Shown here: positions 1-8,288 of the stretch, in pieces | How the letters are laid out: every line of letters starts with the position of its first letter | Numbering within the stretch: position 1 is the first letter of the stretch | Assembly: GCA_031216755.1 (NCBI GenBank) | Contig: JARUHG010000005.1 | Coordinates: 124,001-188,000, forward strand | Length of the DNA stretch: 64,000 nt | DNA from: Lysobacter arvi | GTDB taxonomy: Bacteria; Pseudomonadota; Gammaproteobacteria; Xanthomonadales; Xanthomonadaceae | Direction: 5' to 3' | Position numbers and translations under genes: made by a program | Notes under the pieces: generated by a model | Database searches by the model: none | The model's input: the letters and a program-made list of their open reading frames with translations, nothing else | Told to the model about the DNA's origin: nothing

Positions 1-2
1 GG

Positions 3-377
3 CTGTCGACCAGCCTCGCCGCCACCGCGAATGCGCTGCACGGCAGCGACGCGCCCGCGCTGATCCTGGCTTGCGACCAGCCTGCGCTGCAGGCGCATCA
101 CCTTCGCGCGTTGCTCGACGGTGCGGCGCGTACGGCGTCGGGTTGCGCCGCCACGCGGCACGGCCTGCATCGCCTTGGCGTGCCGGCGGTGGTCGGCGCG
201 CGCGTGCTGCAGGGCGCGCGGCAGTTGCGCGGCGATACGGGTTTCGGCGGCCGCTTGAGCGCGATGTCGGACGTGTGGACGCTGGATGCGCCGGAGCTGG
301 CGCTGGACCTGGACACGCCCGCGGATGTGTCCGCTGCGATGGCGCGCGGCTGGCTGGACGAATCCATCGAGCGTTGA
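3..377 (+). CDS. Nucleotidyltransferase, MobA/MocA-like (3' part)
   Basis: The reading frame is open from the window edge to a TGA at 375-377; the start lies outside. The visible 124 residues hold the D-Q-P motif (LACDQPAL) and a C-terminal LDLDTPAD segment, both typical of the MobA-like NTP transferases that attach CMP or GMP to molybdopterin. MocA-type enzymes usually serve xanthine-dehydrogenase-family maturation. The N-terminal nucleotide-binding loop is missing here, so CMP versus GMP specificity cannot be judged. It ends just before a strong hairpin and converges on the HU gene. Confidence 0.75.
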   Translation: MSTSLAATANALHGSDAPALILACDQPALQAHHLRALLDGAARTASGCAATRHGLHRLGVPAVVGARVLQGARQLRGDTGFGGRLSAMSDVWTLDAPELALDLDTPADVSAAMARGWLDESIER

Positions 378-398
378 GTTGTCGGTATCGCGAAAACG

Positions 399-466
399 GG
401 TAAGGGCAGGAACCAGGCGCGGGATGCGGCCAAACCGCTGTCCCGACCCTCGTTCCTGCCCTTACC
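399..466. terminator. Long hairpin between convergent genes
   Basis: A perfect 15-bp inverted repeat (399-413 with 452-466, arm GGTAAGGGCAGGAAC) encloses a second imperfect stem (GCGG/CCGC and CGGGA/TCCCG). It lies between the convergent nucleotidyltransferase and HU genes. It could terminate both transcripts, but neither strand has a clear T-tract, so a REP-like role is also possible. Confidence 0.55.
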
Positions 467-514
467 GGATTGCAGCAGGATGCGGCGCAATCGCGCGCCG
501 CATCCAGGCGGTCA

Positions 515-898
515 TCAGGCCGCGGCGTCCTTCAGCTTCTTCAGCGGACGGACCTTGACCTTCACCGTGGCCGGCTTGGCAGCGAACCACTGCTCTTCCT
601 TGGTGAACGGGTTGATGCCCTTGCGCTTCGGCTTGGCCGGAACGTTGACGGCGGTGATCTTCAGCAGGCCCGGCAGGGTGAACGCACCCGCGCCCTTCTT
701 GCTGATCGACGCGTGCACGGCGCCTTCCAGCGCGGCCAGCACGTTGCGGACGTCCTTGGCGACCACGCCCGTCGTTTCCGACAGGTGCGCGACCAGGCCC
801 GACTTGGACAGCACTTCCTTGATCGGCTTCGGAGCGGCCGGCTTGGCAGCGGCCTTCTTCGGGGCGGCCTTCTTCGCCACTTTCTTCGTCTTCGCCAT
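515..898 (-). CDS. HU-family DNA-binding protein with Lys/Ala-rich N-terminal tail
   Basis: 127 residues. Residues ~25-120 carry the HU/IHF fold: a helix-rich first half, then a beta-arm region with FTLPGLLKI and the NPFTKEE segment. Residues 2-24 are a tail of AKK and AAKP repeats, like histone H1 or the HupB tails of actinobacteria. It should bind and compact nucleoid DNA. Usual HU is ~90 residues, so the extra length is the tail. The start at 898 is the first Met before the tail, and the Shine-Dalgarno is weak. It is monocistronic, facing the upstream gene across a hairpin. Confidence 0.9.
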   Translation of the reverse strand: MAKTKKVAKKAAPKKAAAKPAAPKPIKEVLSKSGLVAHLSETTGVVAKDVRNVLAALEGAVHASISKKGAGAFTLPGLLKITAVNVPAKPKRKGINPFTKEEQWFAAKPATVKVKVRPLKKLKDAAA

Positions 899-1089
899 AT
901 GTGTCTCGTGATACTCGATGGTTGATGGGTGCCCGTAAACCGCAGCTAGGCAAGCGGAATGTAGGGCAACGCCAACGCGCCGCCAAGTGGTTTTGCGCGA
1001 AAAAGTGCAGGAATTCGGCCGGTTTGGCGATTACGGCCGGTCATGGACGTCGGCATGGCGCTTGGATGCGCGCTTTTCGACGCACCGCG

Positions 1090-1725
1090 TCACCGGGCGG
1101 CGAGCGTCGCCGCCTCGCGCGCGAGGGCTTCCACGCGCGCCCAATCGCCATTGCGCAGCGCGTCGGCGGGCGTCAGCCACGAACCGCCCAGGCACGCGAC
1201 ATTGCTTCGGCGCAGGTATTCGCCGGCGCGCACGGCATCGATGCCGCCCGTCGGACAGAAGCGCGCCTGCGCGAAGGGGCCGCGCCAGGCGTCGATCAGT
1301 TCGAGCGCGTTGATCGGTTCGGCCGGAAACACCTTCAGCAGCCGATGCCCCGCGGCGAGCGCGACCATGACCTCGCTGCCGGTCGCCACGCCGGGCAGAT
1401 AGGCGATCTGCAGTTCCACGGCGGCGTCGAGCAGTTCGCGCGTGCTGCCGGGCGACACGGCGAACGCGGCGCCGATGTCCTTCAATCGGCGCAGCTGTTC
1501 GACCTCGAGCACGGTGCCGGCGCCGACGCGCATGTCCGGGCATTCGCGTGCCAGCGCCGCGACCGCGCCCATCGCGGCCGGCGTGCGCAGCGTCACTTCG
1601 ATCGCGCCGATGCCGCCGGCCTGCAGCGCACGCGCCACGTGGCGCGCTTCGTCCACGCTCGCGGGCGTGTACACCGGCACGATGCGGTGTCCGCGCAACA
1701 CCGCCTGCGCGTCAACGGCGGACAT
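1090..1725 (-). CDS. eda: 2-dehydro-3-deoxy-phosphogluconate (KDPG) aldolase
   Basis: 211 residues, the normal length for class I KDPG/KHG aldolases. The catalytic Glu43 sits in IEVTLRT and the Schiff-base Lys131 in LLKVFPAE; CPTGGI marks the phosphate-binding end. It splits KDPG to pyruvate and glyceraldehyde 3-phosphate, the last step of the pectin route encoded here. Its ATG overlaps the end of the sugar kinase gene by 14 nt, so the two are probably translationally coupled. Confidence 0.95.
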   Translation of the reverse strand: MSAVDAQAVLRGHRIVPVYTPASVDEARHVARALQAGGIGAIEVTLRTPAAMGAVAALARECPDMRVGAGTVLEVEQLRRLKDIGAAFAVSPGSTRELLDAAVELQIAYLPGVATGSEVMVALAAGHRLLKVFPAEPINALELIDAWRGPFAQARFCPTGGIDAVRAGEYLRRSNVACLGGSWLTPADALRNGDWARVEALAREAATLAAR

Positions 1726-2719
1726 GGAAGCCCGCCTGCGAGGTGACGTCGGCGATGTCCTGCGCGCTGGCCAGGCAGAAGTCGCCCGGAATCGAATGCT
1801 TGAGCACCGCCGCGCCCAGGCCGAAATGCAGCACGTCCGGCGCGGACATGCCCTGGATCAGGCCATGCAGCACGCCGCCGGCGAACGCGTCGCCGGTGCC
1901 GATCCGGTCGACGATGCCGTCCAGTGCGTAATCCGGCGCGCGCCGGCGCGTGCCGTCGCGTTCGACGATGACCGCCGACAGCGTGTGCCGGTCGACGCTG
2001 TGCTGCGTGCGCAGCGTGCAGGCAAGCCGGCGCAGGTTCGGCAACGCGGCGAAGGCGCGCGTGGCGGCTTCGGCCACGGCCTGCTCGCCTTCGGAGGGCA
2101 CGCGTTCGCCCAGCACGACCGCGATGTCGCGATGGTCGGCGAACACGATGTCGGCCTGCTCGAAGATCTGCCGCAGCAGCCCGGCGGCGTCGCCATCCCA
2201 CGCCTGCCAGAGCTTGCCGCGGAAATTGCCGTCGAAGGAAACCTTGACGCCGAGCCGGCGCGCCGCGCGCGCGGCATCAATCGTCGCCTGCGCCGTCGCC
2301 AATCCCAACGCGGGACTGACGCCCGACAGGTGCAGCCACTGCGCGCCGTCGAGCAGCGCGTCCCAGTCGTAGTCGGCGTGACGCACGAACGCGGAATCGG
2401 CGCGGTCGTACAGCACCTCGCTCGGTCGCTGCATCGCGCCGTGCGAGAGGAAGTACAGGCCCATGCGACCGGCCGCCGCGCGCACCGCGCGCGTGTCCAC
2501 GCCGTGCCGGCGCAGTTCGGACACGGCCGCAGTGCCCAGCGCGTTGTCGGCGACCGTCGACACCATCGCCGCATCGTGGCCCAGCTGCGCCAGCAGCACG
2601 GCGACGTTGGCTTCCGCGCCACCGATGTGCACGTCCAGCGCGGGCGACTGCAGCACGCGTTCGCGGCCGGGCGCCGACAGGCGCAACAGCAGCTCACCGA
2701 AACAGACGACGCGGCTCAC
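1712..2719 (-). CDS. kdgK: 2-keto-3-deoxygluconate kinase (PfkB family)
   Basis: 335 residues with the start at the GTG at 2719, chosen because GGGGAG lies just upstream and the protein then begins with the family's SRVVCFGE. The C-terminal GTGDAFAGG holds the PfkB catalytic Asp and anion hole. It phosphorylates KDG to KDPG, which the overlapping aldolase gene product then cleaves. Upstream in-frame extension to 2893 is possible but has no family support. A promoter and operator-like site lie at 2866-2893. Specificity for KDG comes from context (kduI, kduD, eda); PfkB homology alone would allow another sugar. Confidence 0.88.
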   Translation of the reverse strand: MSRVVCFGELLLRLSAPGRERVLQSPALDVHIGGAEANVAVLLAQLGHDAAMVSTVADNALGTAAVSELRRHGVDTRAVRAAAGRMGLYFLSHGAMQRPSEVLYDRADSAFVRHADYDWDALLDGAQWLHLSGVSPALGLATAQATIDAARAARRLGVKVSFDGNFRGKLWQAWDGDAAGLLRQIFEQADIVFADHRDIAVVLGERVPSEGEQAVAEAATRAFAALPNLRRLACTLRTQHSVDRHTLSAVIVERDGTRRRAPDYALDGIVDRIGTGDAFAGGVLHGLIQGMSAPDVLHFGLGAAVLKHSIPGDFCLASAQDIADVTSQAGFHVRR

Positions 2720-2865
2720 GCCGGGCTCCCCACTACGCTCATTCCAGCTCCCCATCGATCGATGAACCGCGACGATTCTGCCTGCTTCCCGTCCCTTCGC
2801 GCCCCTGTCGCACCCGGGCTTCCGAAGAATCATGGCGCACCGCAACATGCGCCTCCCCGGTCCAG

Positions 2866-2893
2866 GTGCTAGGGTTTTGACCATCGGTGTCAT
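2866..2893 (-). promoter_or_regulatory. Putative kdgK-eda promoter overlapping a LacI-type operator
   Basis: On the minus strand ATGACA (2893-2888) and TAGCAC (2871-2866) are 16 bp apart and read as -35 and -10 boxes. The -35 is part of TGACACCGATGGTCA, whose ends TGAC/GTCA are palindromic and whose TGACACCG start matches the motif at 7401 and 12781. A LacI-family repressor bound here would block RNA polymerase. It is supported only by pattern and position. Confidence 0.5.
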
Positions 2894-2979
2894 TCCGCCG
2901 TCCGGACCACGATAGCAAGCGTCGCATGCCAGTCAACAAGCACCTTTGAGCTGTAGTGCCATATGGGAGGGGAGAACCT

Positions 2980-5826
2980 ATGCAATTCCAGCGTGCACCA
3001 AAAAAGACACCGGTTACCTTACTGGCCGCCTCGATCGGCCTTGCGCTGCAGCTGAGTGCCGCGAGCGCCCTTGCGCAGGACGCCGCGGCAACCGCCCCGG
3101 CCGCCACGACCGCCGCCACGACCGCCGCGGCGCCGGCCTCCGACGCACCGCCGACCGAACTGGACACGGTCACCGTCACCGGCTTCCGCGGGGCGCTGGA
3201 AAAAGCGCTGGATAAAAAGCGCAGCGAGATCGGCGTGGTCGACGCGATCGTCGCCGAGGACATTGCCGATTTCCCGGACCTCAACCTTGCCGAATCGCTG
3301 CAGCGCATCCCGGGCGTGTCGATCTCGCGCGATGCCGGCGAAGGCCGCAACATCTCGGTGCGCGGCCTGGACAGCCAGTTCACGCGCGTGCGCATCAACG
3401 GCATGGAAGCGCTGACCACCACCGGCGGCACGGACAGCTCCGGCGGCGCGAACCGCGGCCGCGGCTTCGACTTCAACGTCTTCGCGTCCGAACTGTTCAA
3501 CAGCATCACGGTGCGCAAGACCTCCTCGGCCGATATCGAGGAAGGCGCACTCGGCGCCACGGTCGACCTGCAGACCGCGCGTCCGTTCGACTACGACGGC
3601 TTCACCTTCGTCACCGGCGCGCAGCTGGGCTACAACGACCTGGCCTCGGATCTCGATCCACGCGCGACCATGCTCGTCAGCAACACCTGGGCGGACAACC
3701 GGTTCGGCGCGTTGCTTTCGGTGGCCTATACCAAGCGCCGCCTGCTCGAGGAAGGCCACAGCACCGTGCGCTGGGACAACGGCACCAGCAGCGGCGGTTT
3801 CGCGGGCACTCCCTCGGTGGAGAACGCGGGCACCTTCCATCCGCGCATCCCGCGCTACGGCGTGATGGAGCACGAACAGGAGCGACTGGGCGTGACCGCG
3901 TCGCTGCAGTTCGATCCCACCGATCGCACTTCGATGGGCCTGGACCTGATGTACGCCGACCTCGATGCCACGCGCACCGAGAACTTCCTCAACGGCCTGT
4001 CGTTCAGTCGCGGCGCGTGCGCGGCGGGCAACGCCGGTGCCGCCTGCCGAGCCGCCGGCGCCAGCGGCAAGCCGGAAACGGTCGTGCTGGAAAGCGTGGT
4101 CGACGAGCGCGGCAACCTGGTCTACGGCCGCTTCAACAACGTCGACGTGCGCTCCGAGGCCCGATACGACGAACTGGAAACCCGATTCACCCAGTTCAAC
4201 TTCTACGCGGACCATGAGCTGACCGACGACTTCAGGCTGCATTTCGAGGGCGGCCGGGCGAAGTCCGAGTTCGAGAACCCGATCCAGACCACCATCACGC
4301 TGGACCGGACCAACGCGCAGAACTACACCTGGGATTACCGCAACGACGATCGCCTGCCGGTCATCCACAACGGCTTCGACGTGAACGACCCGGCGCAATG
4401 GGCGTTCATCAACGGCGTGTCGGAAATCCGCCTGCGCCCGCAATACGCCGACAACACCATCGACAATGTGTCGCTGGGGATGTCGTGGGCGTTGACCGAC
4501 CGCTTCACGCTCAAGGGCGGCGGCCAGTTCAAGGAGTACACCTTCCAGTCGCGCGAGGAACGCCGCGCGTCCGAACTCGTCGTGCCCGCGCTGCCGGCCG
4601 GTTCGTCGCTGGCCGACTTCACCCGCACGATCCAGCTGGAGGACATCGGCAACGTCGGCGACGGGCGTTGGCTGATTCCCGACATCGACGCGTTCAACCG
4701 CGCGTTCGACATCTATAGCGACAGCGGCATCTTCGCCGTCAGCGACCAGGTGTCGTCGGTGCTGGGCAACAACCGCACCGTGACCGAACGCGACCAGGGT
4801 TTCTGGCTGCAGGGCGATTTCACCGCGCAGATCGGCTCGCTGCCGCTGAGCGGCAACATCGGCGTGCGCCAGGTGACCACGCGCCAGAGTTCGACCGGGT
4901 GGTCGACCGTGGGCGGGCAGCCGGTGCTGACCACCGTCGAACGCAGCTACGAGGACACGCTGCCGTCGCTGAACCTGGTCGCCGACGTGACGCCGGACTT
5001 CCTGGTCCGCTTCTCCGCGGCCAAGGTGATGGCACGTCCCGGCCTGGGCAACCTGACGCCGGGCGTGACGGTGAACGTGTCCGGCGGCAACCGCGTGGTG
5101 AACGGCGGCAATCCGCTGCTCGACCCGTTCCGCGCCAAGACCGCCGATCTGTCGTTCGAGTGGTACTTCGCCGAGGAATCGCTGCTGGCGCTCGGCCTGT
5201 TCTACAAGGACATCGACAGCTTCGTGCAGACCTCGCGCGAAACGCGCCCGTACTCCACCTCCGGCCTGCCGGCGAGCCTGCTGGACGGCACCGGCGCGAC
5301 GGTGAACGACGACTTCCAGTTCAACATTCCGCTGAACACGCCGGGCGGCCCGCTCAAGGGCCTGGAGTTCACCTACCAGCAGCCATTCGTGTTCCTGCCC
5401 GGCTTCTGGAGCGACTTCGGCGTGCAGCTGAACTACACCTACGTCGATTCCAAGATCCAGTACATGACCGCAGCCGGCGCGACCTCGCTGCGCACGGATC
5501 TCACCGGGCTGTCGAAGAACGCCTACAACGCGACGCTCTACTACGAAGGCGACCGGTTCAGCGCGCGCGTGTCGGCGGCCTACCGCGACGACTACCTGAC
5601 CACGGTGCCGGGTCGCAACAACAACGACGTGGAAGGCACCGCCGAAACGCTGACGGTCGACATGTCGGCGTCGTACAAGATCAACGAGCACTTCGAACTG
5701 ACGCTGGAAGGCCTGAACCTCACCGACGAGTTCCAGGACCAGTGGGTCGATTCGATCGGCGATCGCGCATCGGTCTATCACCACACCGGCCGCCAGTACT
5801 TCCTCGGCGCGCGTTACAAGTTCTGA
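2980..5826 (+). CDS. TonB-dependent outer-membrane receptor
   Basis: 948 residues. The start at 2980 follows GGGAGGGGAG at good spacing. A signal peptide (~residues 1-36, ending ALAQ) precedes a Thr/Ala-rich linker, a TonB-box-like LDTVTVTGFRG, a plug domain (SLQRIPGVSI) and a 22-strand-type barrel ending GARYKF with a terminal Phe. It matches the Xanthomonas/Caulobacter type of receptor that serves carbohydrate-utilisation loci. Next to kdgK and a pectate lyase it probably imports oligogalacturonides. An operator-like 13-mer lies inside codons 9-13. Confidence 0.92.
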   Translation: MQFQRAPKKTPVTLLAASIGLALQLSAASALAQDAAATAPAATTAATTAAAPASDAPPTELDTVTVTGFRGALEKALDKKRSEIGVVDAIVAEDIADFPDLNLAESLQRIPGVSISRDAGEGRNISVRGLDSQFTRVRINGMEALTTTGGTDSSGGANRGRGFDFNVFASELFNSITVRKTSSADIEEGALGATVDLQTARPFDYDGFTFVTGAQLGYNDLASDLDPRATMLVSNTWADNRFGALLSVAYTKRRLLEEGHSTVRWDNGTSSGGFAGTPSVENAGTFHPRIPRYGVMEHEQERLGVTASLQFDPTDRTSMGLDLMYADLDATRTENFLNGLSFSRGACAAGNAGAACRAAGASGKPETVVLESVVDERGNLVYGRFNNVDVRSEARYDELETRFTQFNFYADHELTDDFRLHFEGGRAKSEFENPIQTTITLDRTNAQNYTWDYRNDDRLPVIHNGFDVNDPAQWAFINGVSEIRLRPQYADNTIDNVSLGMSWALTDRFTLKGGGQFKEYTFQSREERRASELVVPALPAGSSLADFTRTIQLEDIGNVGDGRWLIPDIDAFNRAFDIYSDSGIFAVSDQVSSVLGNNRTVTERDQGFWLQGDFTAQIGSLPLSGNIGVRQVTTRQSSTGWSTVGGQPVLTTVERSYEDTLPSLNLVADVTPDFLVRFSAAKVMARPGLGNLTPGVTVNVSGGNRVVNGGNPLLDPFRAKTADLSFEWYFAEESLLALGLFYKDIDSFVQTSRETRPYSTSGLPASLLDGTGATVNDDFQFNIPLNTPGGPLKGLEFTYQQPFVFLPGFWSDFGVQLNYTYVDSKIQYMTAAGATSLRTDLTGLSKNAYNATLYYEGDRFSARVSAAYRDDYLTTVPGRNNNDVEGTAETLTVDMSASYKINEHFELTLEGLNLTDEFQDQWVDSIGDRASVYHHTGRQYFLGARYKF
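3006..3018 (+). promoter_or_regulatory. Operator-like 13-mer inside the receptor gene
   Basis: GACACCGGTTACC here is identical to bases 12782-12794 at the kduI promoter. It begins 26 nt after the receptor ATG, in the signal-peptide codons. A repressor bound here could act as a roadblock. Coding constraint could explain a chance match, so confidence is moderate. Confidence 0.45.
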
Positions 5827-5838
5827 TCGCTTCCCCAA

Positions 5839-5871
5839 CCCCTCTCCCGTGCGCGGGAGAGGGGCTTCTTT
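5839..5871 (+). terminator. Rho-independent terminator after the receptor gene
   Basis: The 11-bp arms CCCCTCTCCCG (5839-5849) and CGGGAGAGGGG (5854-5864) enclose TGCG and are followed by CTTCTTTT. It lies 13 nt after the receptor stop. A close relative of this element occurs at 26432-26455. Confidence 0.8.
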
Positions 5872-5975
5872 TCGCCCGTCGCGCCGTCGTTCCCGTGGGA
5901 AGGCCGTTTCCGACCTTCGCCGGATGGCGGCCGCGGCGTCCGACGCTGCAGAACGCTACGCGGCCCGGCGTCGCC

Positions 5976-7352
5976 CTACCTCAATGGCTCGCGCCTCGGC
6001 AGCGGCATGCGCGGCTCCATCGTCTCCAGGTCCCAATCGCCCGGCACGAACGCCTGCCGCGTCGCCGTCTGCACGGGATAGCCGCCCACCTGCTCCTGGG
6101 TGTCGATGATGCGGCCGCGGCCTTCGATGGTGTCGGCGAGGATGCGACGGTCGACATCGTCGCGGTCCCACGGGCGCGCGCCCGCGTTCGCGATCACCGC
6201 ATCCTGCACCTGCGACGACGGCAGCAACGTCACGCCGAACGGCAACGCCGGCGCGCGCTTCATCGCGTCCGCGCGGATCGGCGTGGTGGTGTAGCGACCC
6301 TGCTGCGGCAGCGGATTTCCAATGCGGTCCACCGCGAGATTGTCTTCTAGGAAGACGTCCACGTCCCCGGACCCGCCCACCTGGAAGAACGCGACGTCCT
6401 CCGTCGAGAGGCCCGCGCGCATGACGTTGCCGCGCGCGACCACCTGCCCGCGCGAGTACGGATGGCCGAGCCACTCCTCGGCGATGAGGTTGTAGTGCAC
6501 GGCGCGCTGGCCCGGGTCGTAGATCAGGTTGTTGATCACCTGCCCGCGTGCGCCGCCCTTGAACAGCGGGTTGCGTTCGTAGTTGTGCGCGTAGAGGTTG
6601 CCGACGATCAGCACGTCGTTGACGTGGTCGTGGACCAGCGTGCCCTTGGAGTGCTCGCCCTTCTTGTGCGTGGCGTTCGCCAACCCTTCGGCGATGATGT
6701 TGTTGCTGTAGGTGATGCGACGCGAGGCTGCCTGCATCCACGCCTTCTCGTCCTCGCCATGGAAGCGCGTGCTCGATGCCGACAGGTTCTCGTCGGTGGC
6801 CCACGTCAGCGAGCAATGGTCGACGATCACGTCGCGCGCGCCGCGCACGGTGGTGATCGCGTCGATGTCGCCGGAGAACTTCGGCATGCCGCCGTCGCCC
6901 GGACGCATGCGGATGTGGCGGATCACGACGTCGTGCGTGGCGATCGTCAGGCCGCCCTTGATGAAGGTGACGCCCGGCTGCGGCGCGGTCTGCCCGGCGA
7001 TGGTGAGGAAGGGCTCGGTGATGCGCAGTTCCTTCATGCCCAGATCGATCACGCCGCCGACTTCGAACACGACGATCCGCGGGCCGGGGGTGGCGATCGC
7101 TTCGGCGAACGACCCCGGCCCGTCGGCAGCGAGCGTGGTGACGCGCAGGATCTTCCCGCCCCGACCGCCCGGCGTATGCGCGGCCCAGCCCTGCGCGCCC
7201 GGGAACGCCGGTAGCGGTGTCCCGGTGGACACGGGCCGGGTCGCGTCGGGCGGGGTCGTGGCGCCGGTGGGGGCGATGGACAGCAGCAGCGCGGCGATGG
7301 CCAGTGCGCGTGCGAACCCGTGAATCCTGCCGTTCCGATGCTGCATCCCCAT
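5976..7352 (-). CDS. Secreted pectate lyase-like polysaccharide lyase
   Basis: 458 residues. The start at 7352 follows GGGGAGGGG, and the protein opens with a signal peptide (ALAIAALLLSIAP). The GAQGWAAHTPGGRGGKI opening, the VVFEVGGVIDLG stretch, HDVVIRHIRMRPGD and DHCSLTWATDE are hallmarks of the parallel beta-helix pectate lyase superfamily (PL1-like). It would cleave polygalacturonate by beta-elimination outside the cell, feeding 4,5-unsaturated oligomers to the receptor encoded next door. An operator-like site lies ~50 bp upstream in the interval shared with the divergent hydratase gene. The exact polysaccharide is inferred from context. Confidence 0.88.
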   Translation of the reverse strand: MGMQHRNGRIHGFARALAIAALLLSIAPTGATTPPDATRPVSTGTPLPAFPGAQGWAAHTPGGRGGKILRVTTLAADGPGSFAEAIATPGPRIVVFEVGGVIDLGMKELRITEPFLTIAGQTAPQPGVTFIKGGLTIATHDVVIRHIRMRPGDGGMPKFSGDIDAITTVRGARDVIVDHCSLTWATDENLSASSTRFHGEDEKAWMQAASRRITYSNNIIAEGLANATHKKGEHSKGTLVHDHVNDVLIVGNLYAHNYERNPLFKGGARGQVINNLIYDPGQRAVHYNLIAEEWLGHPYSRGQVVARGNVMRAGLSTEDVAFFQVGGSGDVDVFLEDNLAVDRIGNPLPQQGRYTTTPIRADAMKRAPALPFGVTLLPSSQVQDAVIANAGARPWDRDDVDRRILADTIEGRGRIIDTQEQVGGYPVQTATRQAFVPGDWDLETMEPRMPLPRREPLR

Positions 7353-7393
7353 CCGTCCCCTCCCCGAGCCGTGATCCGAGTGTAGTTCCCGGA

Positions 7394-7420
7394 TTGTCAA
7401 TGACACCGGTTTCCTATACA
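7394..7420. promoter_or_regulatory. Divergent promoter region with LacI-type operator
   Basis: TGACACCGGTTTCC at 7401-7414 shares its first 11 bases with the kduI site. On the plus strand it lies between TTGTCA (7394-7399) and TATACA (7415-7420), 15 bp apart. On the minus strand a perfect TTGACA (7400-7395) abuts it. One bound repressor could control both the lyase and the hydratase/TRAP operon. Confidence 0.55.
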
Positions 7421-7457
7421 ACATCCCCACCGTCGAATGTCAGGGGATCGCCGCCGC

Positions 7458-8288
7458 ATGGACAGACACGCGCCCGATGCGCGCAGCGACAGCGCCGCGA
7501 TCGCCCAACGACTCGTCGAGGCCCGCCGACAGGCGATCGCACTGCCGGACTATCCCGGCCCGCTGCCCGTCGGGCTTGGCGACGGTTACGCCTGCCAGGA
7601 CGCGGCCATCGCGTTATGGGGCCTGCCGGTGGTGGGTTGGAAGGTGGGCAAGATCCCCGCCGAGTGGGAGCACAGGCTCGGCGAGGAACGCCTGGTGGGT
7701 CCGATCTTCCAGGGCGCTGTGCAGACGCAGTCGCGCGAGCCGGCGCGTTTTGCGGTGATCGCGGGCGGTTTCGCCGCGGTGGAAGCCGAGTTCGTCTTCC
7801 GCATCGCGCGCGACGCGTCGCCGGAGAAGACCGACTACACCGCCGCCGAGGCCGCCGAACTCGTCGCCGCGCTGCACGTCGGCATCGAACTGGCGGGCAG
7901 CCCGCTTCCGCTGATCAACGTGCTCGGCCCGCCGGTCGTCGTGTCCGACTTCGGCAACAACGCCGGCCTGGTGCTGGGCACGGAAATCACCGACTGGGCG
8001 CGTCGCACCGCCGACGAACTTGCGTGCGAAACCTTCATTGATGGCCATCTGGTCGGCGAAGGCGGCGCGGCGTCGATCGCCGGCGGCCTGCTCGCGGCGC
8101 TGGCATTCGCCCTGTCGCGTGGTGCCCGGCGCGGCCATCCGCTCAAACGCGGCATGTTGGTGACCACGGGCGCGGCGACCGGCATCCACGACATCGTGGC
8201 CGGCCAGCGCGCGCGCGTCAGTTTCGGCGAATGGGGCGAGCTCCACTGCGACGCCGTGGCCGCCGAACCGCAGCAGGCACGCGCGTGA
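7458..8288 (+). CDS. 2-keto-4-pentenoate hydratase / FAH-superfamily enzyme
   Basis: 276 residues from the ATG at 7458; an in-frame ATG at 7437 is the alternative, but AGGGG favours the later start. The sequence carries family features: VGWKVG near residue 60, EAEFVFRIARD, and GIELAGSP for metal and substrate binding. Relatives hydrate 2-keto-4-enoates or act on 2-keto-3-deoxy sugar acids. The gene heads a run of four (hydratase, dctP, dctQ, dctM) with overlapping or near-touching ends, so its substrate probably enters by that TRAP system. Its place in pectin breakdown is not a textbook one. Confidence 0.75.
   Translation: MDRHAPDARSDSAAIAQRLVEARRQAIALPDYPGPLPVGLGDGYACQDAAIALWGLPVVGWKVGKIPAEWEHRLGEERLVGPIFQGAVQTQSREPARFAVIAGGFAAVEAEFVFRIARDASPEKTDYTAAEAAELVAALHVGIELAGSPLPLINVLGPPVVVSDFGNNAGLVLGTEITDWARRTADELACETFIDGHLVGEGGAASIAGGLLAALAFALSRGARRGHPLKRGMLVTTGAATGIHDIVAGQRARVSFGEWGELHCDAVAAEPQQARA

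Noticed and set aside
3019-5838. A 939-residue antisense frame over the receptor gene
   Set aside because: It is open only because of strong GC3 bias. Its composition (Arg, Ala, His-rich), lack of a family and the clear receptor on the other strand identify it as a shadow.
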